Shown: positions 35,521 to 44,753 of the stretch, one piece after another
Numbering within the stretch: position 1 is the stretch's first letter
How the letters are laid out: every line of letters begins with the position of its first letter
Assembly: GCF_001513745.1 (NCBI RefSeq)
Contig: NZ_CP013380.1
Location: 2,852,001-2,916,000 of the forward strand
Source: Burkholderia humptydooensis
GTDB lineage: Bacteria; Pseudomonadota; Gammaproteobacteria; Burkholderiales; Burkholderiaceae
Direction: 5' to 3'
DNA: 64,000 nucleotides
Program-made: the position numbers and the translations under genes
The notes under the pieces: model-generated
The model's database searches: none
What the model was told of the DNA's origin: nothing
What the model saw: the letters and a program-made list of their open reading frames with translations, nothing else

Positions 35521-37455
35521 ATGCGCCAGTTCCTTTCTTCCCTGACACTAAAGAATCGGCACAATGCGCCGTTATTGCGTCCGGACACCGGTTCCAGCCC
35601 CTTCACGCCAGCGAGATACATGGAAGCCATCAGGAACAAAACGCCCCGCAAGGGCTCCTGGCGCGCCGCACTTCACAAGCTCCGCCGCTTCGCTTGGTCG
35701 GGCGGCGCGCTGATGCCCGCGCGCGCCGGCACGCCGCGCGCCGACGATACGGTCCGAAGCTGGCTGGAGCAAACCGTCGGCGCGGTCGATTTCCTCGCCC
35801 ACGTGGACCGCGATCTGCGCTTCCTGTACGTGTCGGACGCAAGCCTGCGCTTCATCGGCTATCACCGCGACTATCTGCACACGCTGACGCTGCGCGACCT
35901 GATCCCCGAGCAGGATACCGCGGCGCTCGACGGCCTGCTCGCGCGCGCGTCGGCGACGGGCGACGTCGAGAAGGCGACGCTGTGCCTCGTGAAATCGCTG
36001 ACCTACCCGCTCGACGTCGAGGTGCGCGCGGTGAAAAGCCGCCACCACGGCGTCGACGGCTTCGCGATCGCCGCGTTCGACGTGTCGTCGTGGCGGGCGA
36101 TCGAGGCACGGCTCACGTACGAGCTGCACCACGATCCGATGACGGGGCTCGACAACCTGTCGGCGCTCTTGCCCGCGCTGATGCGCGCGCAGAAGATGGC
36201 CGACGAAGGCGGCGGCTGCACGGCGCTCCTGCTGCTCGATCTCGACGATTACCAGCGGATCAACCGCGCGCTCGGCTACGACGCGGGCGACGCGCTGCTG
36301 CGCGACACCGCGCAGCGGCTGCAGCGGCTCGCGACGCGCGGCGAGCGGCTCGCGCGCGTCGCGAGCGACAAGTTCGCGGTGATGCTGAGCGCGCCCACGC
36401 GCATCGCCGCGATCGACGCGGCCGAAGCGCTCGCGCGCCAGTTGCAGACGGCCGTCCAGCAGCCATACGCGTATGACGGCCAGGCGGTGCACCTGTCGGC
36501 GAGCGTCGGCATCGCGATCGACCCGGACGCGCGCACCGCGTCGAAGCACGCGCAGCACCACAGTCCGTTGTTGCGGCGCGCGGACCGCGCGCTCGCGCAG
36601 GCGAAGGCGGCGGGCGGCAACGCGCTCGCGTTCCATCAGCCGACCGACGATCCGGCCGACGCCGAGCGCCTGAAGCTCGAGGCCGATCTCTACAACGGCG
36701 TGCGCAACGGCGAGTTCTCGCTGCATTTCCAGCCGATCACGAAGAGCCACACGGGCGCCGTCGTCGGCGTCGAGGCGCTGATCCGCTGGCACCACCCGGT
36801 GCACGGGCTCGTCGCGCCCGCGACGTTCATTCCGCTCGCCGAATCGATCGGCCTCATCAACTATCTCGGCAACTGGGTGCTGAAAGCCGCGTGCATGCAG
36901 CTCGTGTCGTGGGACCGGCAGGGGATCGCGCTGCAGTACGTGGCCGTCAACGTGTCGCCGCAGCAGTTCCGCGACCCGCGCTTCACGCAGAGCGTGCGCG
37001 ACGCGATCAAGCTGACGGGCATCGATCCGCGCCGCATCGTCCTCGAAATCACCGAGAGCCTGCTGATGCACGATCCGAACCATGCGAAGACGCTGCTCGA
37101 GGAAGTGACCGAGCTCGGCATCCGGTTCGCGGTCGACGATTTCGGCACCGGCTATTCGAGCCTCGCTTACCTGCAGAGCTTCCCGCTCGCGAAGCTGAAG
37201 ATCGACCGCAGTTTCGTCGAAAATCTGTTGACGTCGAGAAACGACCGCGCGATCGTGTCGGCGGTCGTCGGCCTCGCGCAGACGCTCGAGCTCGAGCTCG
37301 TCGCGGAGGGCGTCGAGACCGAGGCGCAGCGCACGCTGCTGACCGAGATGGGCTGCAACCACATTCAAGGCTGGCTCGTCTGCCAGGCGCTGCCGTCGGA
37401 CGAACTCGCGCAACGCTTCGAGGCGCAGGAGCTCTATCTGCACGCAGCCGCATGA
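35521..37455 (+). CDS. PAS-GGDEF-EAL protein, probable c-di-GMP phosphodiesterase
   Basis: Up to 644 residues. A PAS domain (about 80-190, VDFLAHVDRDLRFLYVSDAS), a GGDEF domain in which the signature is ASDKF (about 281-285) instead of GGDEF, and a C-terminal EAL domain that is intact: VEALIRW (about 418), VNVSPQQF, LEITES, DDFGTGYSSL, KIDRSFV and AEGVETE. The cyclase site is therefore dead while the phosphodiesterase site has its metal and catalytic residues. The start is ambiguous (35521 or 35620, neither with a good ribosome site). No membrane segments, so a cytosolic sensor. The HDOD gene follows 34 bp later. Confidence 0.92.
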   Translation: MRQFLSSLTLKNRHNAPLLRPDTGSSPFTPARYMEAIRNKTPRKGSWRAALHKLRRFAWSGGALMPARAGTPRADDTVRSWLEQTVGAVDFLAHVDRDLRFLYVSDASLRFIGYHRDYLHTLTLRDLIPEQDTAALDGLLARASATGDVEKATLCLVKSLTYPLDVEVRAVKSRHHGVDGFAIAAFDVSSWRAIEARLTYELHHDPMTGLDNLSALLPALMRAQKMADEGGGCTALLLLDLDDYQRINRALGYDAGDALLRDTAQRLQRLATRGERLARVASDKFAVMLSAPTRIAAIDAAEALARQLQTAVQQPYAYDGQAVHLSASVGIAIDPDARTASKHAQHHSPLLRRADRALAQAKAAGGNALAFHQPTDDPADAERLKLEADLYNGVRNGEFSLHFQPITKSHTGAVVGVEALIRWHHPVHGLVAPATFIPLAESIGLINYLGNWVLKAACMQLVSWDRQGIALQYVAVNVSPQQFRDPRFTQSVRDAIKLTGIDPRRIVLEITESLLMHDPNHAKTLLEEVTELGIRFAVDDFGTGYSSLAYLQSFPLAKLKIDRSFVENLLTSRNDRAIVSAVVGLAQTLELELVAEGVETEAQRTLLTEMGCNHIQGWLVCQALPSDELAQRFEAQELYLHAAA

Positions 37456-37489
37456 CGCACGCAGCCGGCTTTCTCAATCACTGATTCGT

Positions 37490-38950
37490 ATGTCAATCAC
37501 CGCACAACTGCCGCGAACGGCGCTGCTCGACAAGCTCTGGGCCCGGATGAACGAGCGCGGCGATTTCCCGCTGCTGTCGGACGCGCTGCGCGCGACGATG
37601 GCCGCGATGAAGAGCGACGATCTCGACTTCACCGCGCTCGTGCGCGTCGTGCTGTCGGACTTCGCGCTGACGCAGAAGGTGCTGCGGCTCGCGAATTCGG
37701 CGATGTACATGGCGTTCGGCGGCAACATCACGACCGTCACGCGCGCGCTGATGGTGCTCGGCATGGACGCCGTCGGCCATCTCGTCGTCGGGCTCAAGCT
37801 CGTCGACCACTTTCATCACAGCGCGCCGCGCCGCATCGACGCGAAGCTCGAACTGAACCGCGCGCTGCTCTCGGGCTGCGTCGCGCGCAAGCTGACCGAG
37901 CACGTCGATCTTCGCGCGGGCGAGGAAGCGGTCGTCTGCACGCTGATGCGGCAGGTCGGCAAGCTGCTCGTCGTCTGCTATCTCGACGCGGAGTGGGAAG
38001 AGATCCGCCGGCGCGCGGCCGAGCACGACGACGACGACGACGAAGCCGCGTGCCGCGCGGTGCTCGGCGTGGACTACGACGAGATCGGCCTCGAGGCGGC
38101 CTCGCGCTGGCGGCTGCCGGAGCTGATCCGCGCGGGCATGACGCGCTTCGACGCCAACGACAGCGCAACGCAGGACGTCCAGTGGCTGCGCGCGGTCAGC
38201 CACTGCTCGACCGACGTCGCGACCGCGCTCACGTCGATGCACGCGCAGCAGCGCGACGCGCGGATCGCGGCGCTCGCGCACCGCTTTCACGGCGTGCTCG
38301 GCACCAGCGCCGACGAGCTCGCCGAGATCGCCGCGTCGCTGTCGCGCGAGGAGACGAGCGACACGGTGATGCGCGAGATCGTCGAGCTGCGCGCGAGCGC
38401 GGACGAGATCGCGCGCGGCGCATCGACCCCGCAGGCGTGCCTCGAGGCGGGCCTCGCGGATCTGCGTGCGCTGCCGTCCGAGCACGTGCTCGGCCCGGTG
38501 CTCGCGCTTGCGTCCGAAAGCGTGCTCGCGGGCCTCGCGTTCACGCGCACCGTGATGTTCGTGCGGCATGACGACGGCGTGTTCGCCGCGCGTCTCGGCT
38601 TCGGGCCGGACGTCGACGCGGCGCTCGAGCAGTTGCGCTTTCACGAGACGTTCGAGCCGGACGTGTTTCATCTCGCGATCACGAACTCGGTCGGCATCTT
38701 CATCGAGAACGCACACGATCCGAAGATGGTCAAGCGGCTGCCCGCGTGGTATCTGGACGCGTTCGACGATGCGCGCGCGTTCGTGCTGCTGCCCGTCGCC
38801 GCGGAGCAGACCACGGTCGCGTTGCTGTACGGCGACTGGGCAGTCGGCCAGCCGGCGCGCAAGATCTCGCAGCAGGAAATGGGCGTGCTCAACGAGCTCG
38901 CGGCCGAGCTCGGACGCTTCTTTCACGGCGCGCAGGGCGACGGCCGGTAA
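37490..38950 (+). CDS. HDOD-domain signalling protein
   Basis: 486 residues. The HDOD domain occupies roughly residues 15-230 (LVRVVLSDFALTQKVLRLAN and LGMDAVGHLVVGLKLVDHF are typical), and the C-terminal part (about 300-480) has a GAF-like look. HDOD proteins lack the HD metal residues and act as protein-protein adaptors in c-di-GMP and stress circuits. Probably co-transcribed with the GGDEF/EAL gene. An acidic run of five Asp (DDDDDE at about residue 180) is unusual. Confidence 0.88.
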   Translation: MSITAQLPRTALLDKLWARMNERGDFPLLSDALRATMAAMKSDDLDFTALVRVVLSDFALTQKVLRLANSAMYMAFGGNITTVTRALMVLGMDAVGHLVVGLKLVDHFHHSAPRRIDAKLELNRALLSGCVARKLTEHVDLRAGEEAVVCTLMRQVGKLLVVCYLDAEWEEIRRRAAEHDDDDDEAACRAVLGVDYDEIGLEAASRWRLPELIRAGMTRFDANDSATQDVQWLRAVSHCSTDVATALTSMHAQQRDARIAALAHRFHGVLGTSADELAEIAASLSREETSDTVMREIVELRASADEIARGASTPQACLEAGLADLRALPSEHVLGPVLALASESVLAGLAFTRTVMFVRHDDGVFAARLGFGPDVDAALEQLRFHETFEPDVFHLAITNSVGIFIENAHDPKMVKRLPAWYLDAFDDARAFVLLPVAAEQTTVALLYGDWAVGQPARKISQQEMGVLNELAAELGRFFHGAQGDGR

Positions 38951-39020
38951 CGCGCGCGATCGCGCTCGGCCGACGGGCGATCATGCCTCGCCGCCGCCCC
39001 GCCCTCTCCGATCGACGCCC

Positions 39021-39064
39021 AACAGGAACGGCAAACGGACGCCTTCCCGTTTGCCGTTCCTGTT
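39021..39064. terminator. Long perfect hairpin between convergent operons
   Basis: AACAGGAACGGCAAACGG (39021-39038) is exactly repeated in inverse at 39047-39064, an 18-bp stem around an 8-nt loop. It lies between the HDOD gene (plus) and the cytochrome oxidase operon (minus), so it probably ends both transcripts. There is no T-run. Confidence 0.65.
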
Positions 39065-39161
39065 CGCACCGGCGCGGTCGATCGCACGGCACCCTCCGCC
39101 GCGCTCCGGCGCTGCGCGGCCTCCACGGCCCGCGCCGAAGCGCAACCGAGGCCGCGCCCCG

Positions 39162-39950
39162 CTACGGCCGCCCCGCGTAATACCGCGCGGCCGCCGCGAT
39201 CTCGGCGGGCGTCATCTGCCGCGCGACGTTGCGCATCTGCTCGCTGATGTCGTTGTGCCGCGCGCCCACCGCGAACGCCTGCAACTGCGCGTTGATGTAG
39301 ACCTCCGGCTCGCCTTCGAGCCTCGGCCCGCCGACCTTGTTGTCCATTCCGCCATGACACGACGCGCACGGCGCGATGTTGCGCATCGGCGCGCCGCTCG
39401 CGACGATCTTCGGCGGCGTCGCGGCGAGCGGCGTCACGGTGCGCGGCAGATATGAGTAGAACGCGGCGAGATCGCGCATGTCCTGGTCGGTCAGATTCGT
39501 GACCATCGGCGCCATCACCGCGTTGGTGCGCGCGCCCGTCTGGAAGTCCTTCAACTGCTTGTAGATGACGGCCGCGTACTGGCCCGCGAGATTCGGCGAA
39601 TTCGCGTCGCTCATCCCGCGCGCGCCGTGGCACATCGTGCAGCGCATCGCGAGCGTCGCGCCGCGGCCGATCGACAGGCTGTCCGCGCCCACCATCATCT
39701 GCGGCGTGACGACGACCGTGCTCGTCTTGACGGCCGAAGGCGCCGGCGCCTGCTGCGACGGCAGCCACGCGCGCGGCACGCCGGCCGCGCTGCAGATCGC
39801 GTTCCAGATGCCCTGGAACTGCGCGTCCTTCTGCACCGACGGCAGCCAGACGAAGCCGATCAGCACCGACGCGGCCACCGCGAACAGCGTGAGCCCGACG
39901 CTGACCGTCAACCAGCGGTTGCGAATCGAAAACAGACGTTCCGTGCTCAT
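39162..39950 (-). CDS. Membrane-anchored diheme cytochrome c, last gene of the oxidase operon
   Basis: 262 residues. One N-terminal membrane helix (WLTVSVGLTLFAVAASVLIG) and two haem-c motifs, CTMCH and CASCH, each in a c4-type cytochrome fold (GMSDANSPNLAGQYAAVIYK). The ATG overlaps the stop of the oxidase subunit I gene (ATGA). It is likely the electron donor to, or a fixed subunit of, the oxidase. Confidence 0.92.
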   Translation of the reverse strand: MSTERLFSIRNRWLTVSVGLTLFAVAASVLIGFVWLPSVQKDAQFQGIWNAICSAAGVPRAWLPSQQAPAPSAVKTSTVVVTPQMMVGADSLSIGRGATLAMRCTMCHGARGMSDANSPNLAGQYAAVIYKQLKDFQTGARTNAVMAPMVTNLTDQDMRDLAAFYSYLPRTVTPLAATPPKIVASGAPMRNIAPCASCHGGMDNKVGGPRLEGEPEVYINAQLQAFAVGARHNDISEQMRNVARQMTPAEIAAAARYYAGRP

Positions 39951-41572
39951 CGCTGCGCCCCCATGTAGATCGCCGGCACCGACGGTTGCTTGAGCGACAT
40001 CAACTGCGCGATCGGATAGCCGTAGTTGACGACCGTGAGGCCGATCATCAGCGCGATCCACAGCCCGAAGCTGTTGAGCGCGACGGGCAGCGTCTTCGGC
40101 TCGTGGACGGCCGAGCTGAACGTGAACTCGGCCGGCTTGACCTTCGCGCCGCGATGGCTGCGTATCAGCACGACGAAGAACAGCACGGCCGACGCGACGA
40201 GGATCAGCGCGCCGACGACCGACATGGTCACCCACGCCGCCTGCGGCGCGAGCGCCGGATCGCTGTAGTCGTAATAGGCCATCCGGCGCGGCATGCCGAG
40301 GATGCCGACGTAGTGCCACGGGAACGTCGTGACGATCATCCCGACGAACCACAGCCAGAGCTGCGTCTTCACGAGCCGCAGGCTGCCGAGCGCGCGGCCC
40401 GTCAGGTGCGGCCACAGTTCGTACGCGATCGCGAAGTACATGATGACGACGGCGCCGCCGAAGATCAGGTGGAAGTGCCCCGTGATCCACTGCGTGTTGT
40501 GGATCGTCGAATCGAGCTGATAGCTCATGTTGATGAGCCCGCCCGCGCCGCCGAAGCCGAGCATCACGAACGAGAACGCGACGGCGAGCATCATCGGTTC
40601 ATGCCACGGCAGCGCGCGCAGCCAGCCGAACGCGCCCTTGCCGCCGCGCAGGCGCGCGGCGATCTCCACCGACGCGCATACCGTGAACACCGTGAGGAGC
40701 GTCGGCACCGCGACGAGCGCGGTGAACACCGATTGCAGGAACTTGAAGCCCGAGCCGACCTGCGGATCGGCGAACAGGTGGTGCACGCCGATCGGCATCG
40801 CGCCGACGAGGAACAGGATGAACGAGATGCGCGCCATCCCGTCGCTGTACAGCTTGCCGCCGATCGCGCGCGGCACGAGCGTGTAGTACGCGATGTACGC
40901 GGGAATCAGCCAGAAGTAGACGATCGCGTGCAGCGTCCACGAGAAGAACACGCGCGCGAGGCCCGCGTCGATCGTCGAGCGGAGCCCGACCGCGACGGGC
41001 AGGATCTGGAACAGGATCTCGATCGCGGCGCCGACCGCGGTCCAGCCCCACAGATACGCGCCCGCGACGTTCGCGAACATCGCGAGCGGAATCGGCGTGC
41101 CGGGATTGCCCTTCTTCCACGCATAGAGGTTCACCGACATCAGCGCGACCCAGATCCACGAGCCGACGACGACGAGCACGACGCCGAGGTAATAGAACGG
41201 ATTGCCGATCATCGGCGGATAGAACGTGTAGAGCACCGACGACAGGCCGAGCGACACGGGCGTCATCGCGACGATCGAGCCGACGGCGATCAGCCAGAAG
41301 CCCGTCCACGCCCAGCGGCGGCCGACGAGCGGCATCTTGAGCGCGAGCTCGCTGATCGCGTAGCCGAAGCCCATCGCGATCAGCGTCGGGAACACGTAGC
41401 CCATCACGGAGCCGTGCGCCGTCACCGAACGGTAGTAGAGCTCGGGATTGCCGAGCCACGGATGCAGCGGGCTGCGCGCGAGCATCTGCCACGCGCCGAG
41501 CAACAGCGCGACGCCGAAGACCGCGAACGCGAGCCAGAAATGGGCGAGCACCAGTCGATTATTCTTTAACAC
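39947..41572 (-). CDS. Cytochrome c oxidase subunit I, B-type (ba3-like)
   Basis: 541 residues with about 13 membrane segments. Haem and copper ligands are visible: TAHGSVMGY (low-spin haem His), LHAIVYFWLIPAY (CuB His with the cross-linked Tyr), GVHHLFADP (CuB His pair) and ITGHFHLIFGG (haem His pair). The motif set is that of B-type (ba3/CbaA-like) oxidases, which lack the D-channel, not A-type CtaD. It reduces oxygen to water with electrons from cytochrome c. Overlaps subunit II by 14 bp and the cytochrome c gene by 4 bp. Confidence 0.92.
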   Translation of the reverse strand: MLKNNRLVLAHFWLAFAVFGVALLLGAWQMLARSPLHPWLGNPELYYRSVTAHGSVMGYVFPTLIAMGFGYAISELALKMPLVGRRWAWTGFWLIAVGSIVAMTPVSLGLSSVLYTFYPPMIGNPFYYLGVVLVVVGSWIWVALMSVNLYAWKKGNPGTPIPLAMFANVAGAYLWGWTAVGAAIEILFQILPVAVGLRSTIDAGLARVFFSWTLHAIVYFWLIPAYIAYYTLVPRAIGGKLYSDGMARISFILFLVGAMPIGVHHLFADPQVGSGFKFLQSVFTALVAVPTLLTVFTVCASVEIAARLRGGKGAFGWLRALPWHEPMMLAVAFSFVMLGFGGAGGLINMSYQLDSTIHNTQWITGHFHLIFGGAVVIMYFAIAYELWPHLTGRALGSLRLVKTQLWLWFVGMIVTTFPWHYVGILGMPRRMAYYDYSDPALAPQAAWVTMSVVGALILVASAVLFFVVLIRSHRGAKVKPAEFTFSSAVHEPKTLPVALNSFGLWIALMIGLTVVNYGYPIAQLMSLKQPSVPAIYMGAQR

Positions 41573-42131
41573 AGCTCAGTCTCCGGGCGCTGGACGCCAG
41601 TTTGTCGAATTCCGCACGGTCAATGACCTTGACGTGCGCCCACATCCCCTCGTGGCCCGTGCCGCAATACTCGTGGCACGGCATCAGGTGATCCCTCGGC
41701 GTGTCGAAGGTCGTCCTGAACGTTGCGACGTAGCCGGGCTCGAGCATCGAATTGATGTTGGTATCGGTGATGAGAAAGCCGTGCACGACGTCCGCGCTCG
41801 TCGCGCGGAACGTGACGGGCGTATTCGCCGGCACGAGGATGCACTGCGGCGTGAACGAGTACTGCTGGCCGATCACGCGCACCGTGACCGAGCCGTCCGG
41901 CTCGCGCGCGGTGCCGAGATTGCTCTCGACGAATTCGCCGGAGACGTGCAGCGTCGTCGGATCGATCGTCTCGACGCGCGACGGCGGCATCATCGCCCAG
42001 TGCAGGCCGGTGTACACCATCATGGCGACGAGGACGATCATCAGGCCGACGGCCAGGATCGCCCACCTGCGCTCGATCCGGGCCGCGAGCTGCGCGCCGT
42101 CGAGACGGTCTGGCATAGGTTGTTTGGACAT
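41559..42131 (-). CDS. Cytochrome c oxidase subunit II (CuA protein)
   Basis: 190 residues: one N-terminal helix (WAILAVGLMIVLVAMMVY) and a cupredoxin domain with the CuA ligands HGFLI and MPCHEYCGTGHEGMWA (C-x3-C-x3-H-x2-M). Short for a subunit II, as in ba3 oxidases. CuA accepts electrons from cytochrome c and hands them to haem b. The start at 42131 has only a weak ribosome site. Confidence 0.92.
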   Translation of the reverse strand: MSKQPMPDRLDGAQLAARIERRWAILAVGLMIVLVAMMVYTGLHWAMMPPSRVETIDPTTLHVSGEFVESNLGTAREPDGSVTVRVIGQQYSFTPQCILVPANTPVTFRATSADVVHGFLITDTNINSMLEPGYVATFRTTFDTPRDHLMPCHEYCGTGHEGMWAHVKVIDRAEFDKLASSARRLSCVKE

Positions 42132-42143
42132 GGGAGCCGCTTT

Positions 42144-42326
42144 TTATTGGATCACGCCGCGAGGCAGGAAGACGAGAAAGTAAAAGGCGAACCACAGCGC
42201 GATCACGATCGCGGTCGCGGTGCCGGCGAGCGCGAGCGCGCCGCGCGGCCCCGACCGGACGATCTCGTCGACCGCGTCGTCGTGCGGTTCGGGGTCGCCC
42301 CCGTGTCGTTGGGAAGTGTCGCTCAT
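42144..42326 (-). CDS. Small single-helix membrane subunit of the oxidase
   Basis: 60 residues: a hydrophilic, acidic N-terminal half then one hydrophobic helix (ALALAGTATAIVIALWFAFY). It lies between the triheme cytochrome gene (7 bp) and subunit II (12 bp). B-type oxidases carry a small extra subunit (IIa), and this has the size and topology for that role; similarity itself is too short to prove it. Confidence 0.7.
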   Translation of the reverse strand: MSDTSQRHGGDPEPHDDAVDEIVRSGPRGALALAGTATAIVIALWFAFYFLVFLPRGVIQ

Positions 42327-42333
42327 GATGTCC

Positions 42334-43626
42334 TCAATAGAGCGGAGCGGAGCGCAGCGCGTTGGCTTCCTTCGCGGAAACCGGCGTGCCGCGGTTGCCC
42401 CAGGCGGTGCGAATGAACGTCGTCACGGCGGCCACCTCGTCGTCCGACAGCGACTGGGCGAAAGGCGGCATGCCGTAGGGCTCGGGATTCTTCGCGGTGC
42501 CGGGTGCATAGCCGCCGTTCAGCACCATGCGGATCGGATTCACCGCGGACGTCATCTGGATCGACTGGTTGCCCGCGAGCGGCGGGAACGCCGGCGTCTT
42601 GCCGCGCCCCGTCTTGCCGTGGCAGCTCGCGCACTGCGTGTCGTAGATCTTCGCGCCGATCTTGTAGAGGCGCGCCTGCTCCGATGCGGCCATCGTCGTC
42701 TTCGGCGCGGACTCGGCCTCGCTGCCGCGCTGCGGCAGCGACTTCAGATAGACGGACATCGCGCGCACGTCGTCGTCCGACAGGTACTGCAGGCTGTCGT
42801 AGACGACCTCGGCCATCGGCCCGTACACCGCGCCGCGATGCGACGCGCCCGCCTGCAGCAGGCCCGTGATGTCGGCGATGCTCCAGTCGCCGAGCCCAGC
42901 TTCCCGGTTCGACGTGAGCGACGGCGCATACCACGCCTGCATCGGGATCAGCCCGCCTTCGAACGCGTTCGACTCGGAGCTGCCGCCGAGCGCGTTGATC
43001 GCGGTGTGGCACATCGAGCAGTGGCCGAGCCCCTGCACCAGATACGCGCCGCGGTTCCATTCGGCCGATTTCGCGTGGTCCGGCTGATACTCGCCTTCCT
43101 TGAAGTACAGCGTGCGCCAGCCGATCAGCAACTGCCGGTTGTTGTACGGAAAACGCATGTCGTGCGGCCGGTTCGCGAGCTTCACGGGCGGCACCGAGCG
43201 CAGGTACGCAAAGATCGCGTCCGAATCCGCGCGCGTGACCTTCGTGTACGCGGCGAACGGCATCGCCGGATACAGCAGCGAGCCGTCGCGCGAACGGCCG
43301 GTGTGCATCATCGCGTAGAACTCGTCGGCCGTCCATTTGCCGATGCCCGCGTCGTTGTCGGGCGTGATGTTCGGCGAGTACAGCGTGCCGAACGGCGTCG
43401 GCATCGCGCGGCCGCCCGCGAAGAGCTTCTCGCCCGGCACCGTGTGGCACGCGACGCAGTCGCCCGCGCGGGCGAGGTACTCGCCGCGCTTGAGGGTCGC
43501 CGCGTCCGCGGCGGGTTGCGCGTGTGCGGCGGATGCGGCGAGCGTCGCCGCGAGCAGCCCGAGCGCGGCATTCGCGCACGCGCTGCGGAGTTTGACGATC
43601 CAATGCTTGTGCACCGAGGCCTCCAT
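42334..43626 (-). CDS. Triheme cytochrome c, alcohol/gluconate dehydrogenase cytochrome-subunit type
   Basis: 430 residues with a signal peptide (LGLLAATLAASAAHAQ) and three haem motifs: CVACH, CSMCH and CASCH. The order and spacing (GEYLARAGDCVACHT; GAYLVQGLGHCSMCHT; YDTQCASCHGKTG) are those of the cytochrome subunits of membrane alcohol, aldehyde and gluconate dehydrogenases. No dehydrogenase gene accompanies it here, so it may link several periplasmic dehydrogenases, or the c4-type cytochrome, to the oxidase. Start ATG shares one base with the preceding stop (TAATG). Confidence 0.92.
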   Translation of the reverse strand: MEASVHKHWIVKLRSACANAALGLLAATLAASAAHAQPAADAATLKRGEYLARAGDCVACHTVPGEKLFAGGRAMPTPFGTLYSPNITPDNDAGIGKWTADEFYAMMHTGRSRDGSLLYPAMPFAAYTKVTRADSDAIFAYLRSVPPVKLANRPHDMRFPYNNRQLLIGWRTLYFKEGEYQPDHAKSAEWNRGAYLVQGLGHCSMCHTAINALGGSSESNAFEGGLIPMQAWYAPSLTSNREAGLGDWSIADITGLLQAGASHRGAVYGPMAEVVYDSLQYLSDDDVRAMSVYLKSLPQRGSEAESAPKTTMAASEQARLYKIGAKIYDTQCASCHGKTGRGKTPAFPPLAGNQSIQMTSAVNPIRMVLNGGYAPGTAKNPEPYGMPPFAQSLSDDEVAAVTTFIRTAWGNRGTPVSAKEANALRSAPLY

Positions 43627-44342
43627 TAACGCGGTTCGCTACCGCATGCGAGCGGCATGTCGAGCGAGCCCGCGGGGGCGGGCGACGGGTTCGCGGGCGC
43701 GGGCTGCGAAGCGAGCCACGCGGAGATGGCGGTCACGTCCGTGTCGGTGAGGCGCGACGCGACCTGCTGCATGCAGTCGGGCGCATACGACGTGCGCGTG
43801 CCGTAGCGCCATGCGCCGAGCTGCGCGCTCAGGTATTCGGCATGCAGGCCGAGCAGCCCCGGCACGGCGGGCTCCATGCCCGTGAGCGACGCGCCGTGGC
43901 ACGACGCGCACGCGGGAACCTTGTGCGACGGATCGCCCGACTGGACGAGCTGCCGCCCCCGCTCTAGCACCGCCGGCGCGACGGCGGGCGCCGCGATCGT
44001 TGGGAACGGCGGCCGCCGGCTCGCGAAGTGATCGGCGATCTTGCGCAGGTACGCGTCGGGCAGATACGCGAGCAGGTAGTTCATCGGCGGATACTTGCGC
44101 CGGCCGTCGCGGAACGCGACGAGCTGGTTGTACAGATAGCCGGCGGGCTTGCCGGACAGGCGCGGAAAGTAGTCGTTCGACGTCCCCTCGCCCTGCCGGC
44201 CGTGGCAGGCGGCGCAGGCGAGCACGCGCGCCTCCATCGTGTCGGGCGCGCGCTCGGCCTGCGGTTCCTGGGATAGCGCCGTCTGGCTCAGCAAGCCGCA
44301 CAGTACGGCGAGTACAGCGGTGGGTCTCGAGGTCACTGTCAT
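43626..44342 (-). CDS. Diheme cytochrome c4-like protein, first gene of the oxidase operon
   Basis: About 238 residues from the ATG at 44342, chosen because GGAGAGG precedes it and a signal peptide begins there (AVLAVLCGLLSQTALSQ). Two haem motifs, CAACH and CASCH, in tandem c4-type domains (TSNDYFPRLSGKPAGYLYNQ). Soluble periplasmic electron carrier. A longer frame to 44444 has no export signal at its start. Confidence 0.9.
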   Translation of the reverse strand: MTVTSRPTAVLAVLCGLLSQTALSQEPQAERAPDTMEARVLACAACHGRQGEGTSNDYFPRLSGKPAGYLYNQLVAFRDGRRKYPPMNYLLAYLPDAYLRKIADHFASRRPPFPTIAAPAVAPAVLERGRQLVQSGDPSHKVPACASCHGASLTGMEPAVPGLLGLHAEYLSAQLGAWRYGTRTSYAPDCMQQVASRLTDTDVTAISAWLASQPAPANPSPAPAGSLDMPLACGSEPR

Positions 44343-44504
44343 CCTCTCCGGGAAGGCGTGCAGTTCCCGCCAGCGACGCGAGCCGCCCCTGCGGCTCGTG
44401 AGGTAAGCGGGTACGCCCGGCACCATCGCTTTCATTGGTCTCATGGGAACTTGTTGTTCAAATTTTCAATGTCGCGAAAATCTCATGAGCGCCGTTGCTT
44501 TGCG

Positions 44505-44518
44505 TTGATTCATGTCAA
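44505..44518 (-). promoter_or_regulatory. FNR/Anr-type box upstream of the oxidase operon
   Basis: The minus-strand sequence TTGACATGAATCAA differs at one position from the FNR consensus TTGAT-N4-ATCAA. It is about 160 bp upstream of the first cytochrome gene and in its orientation. A clean -10 at the expected distance is not obvious. The box suggests oxygen-limited expression of the oxidase. The rest of 44343-44753 contains no gene. Confidence 0.55.
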
Positions 44519-44753
44519 TCCAATACTTCTTTACATTGGTAGTCGATTGGCCGAGCGATCGCAAATCTCATGTCTTCTGGAATTTAGCCGGTCGCGGGAA
44601 AAGCGCAATGTTTCACGGCGCGCCGCGCGGCATTTCGATTTTTCTCTTATGCGGCAATGCGTTACGCGCGCCAAACGCGCACGTGCCGGGAGCATCGCGG
44701 CAAGTGAAACGCGGCGCTTTCGGCCGCGTGCGCGGCCCCGTTCGTGACGTGCG

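Noticed and set aside
35572..37443. Minus-strand frame opposite the GGDEF/EAL gene
   Set aside because: Shadow of a gene with intact catalytic motifs on the other strand.
39986..41569. Plus-strand frame opposite oxidase subunit I
   Set aside because: Shadow: charged, repetitive sequence opposite a gene with all haem and copper ligands.
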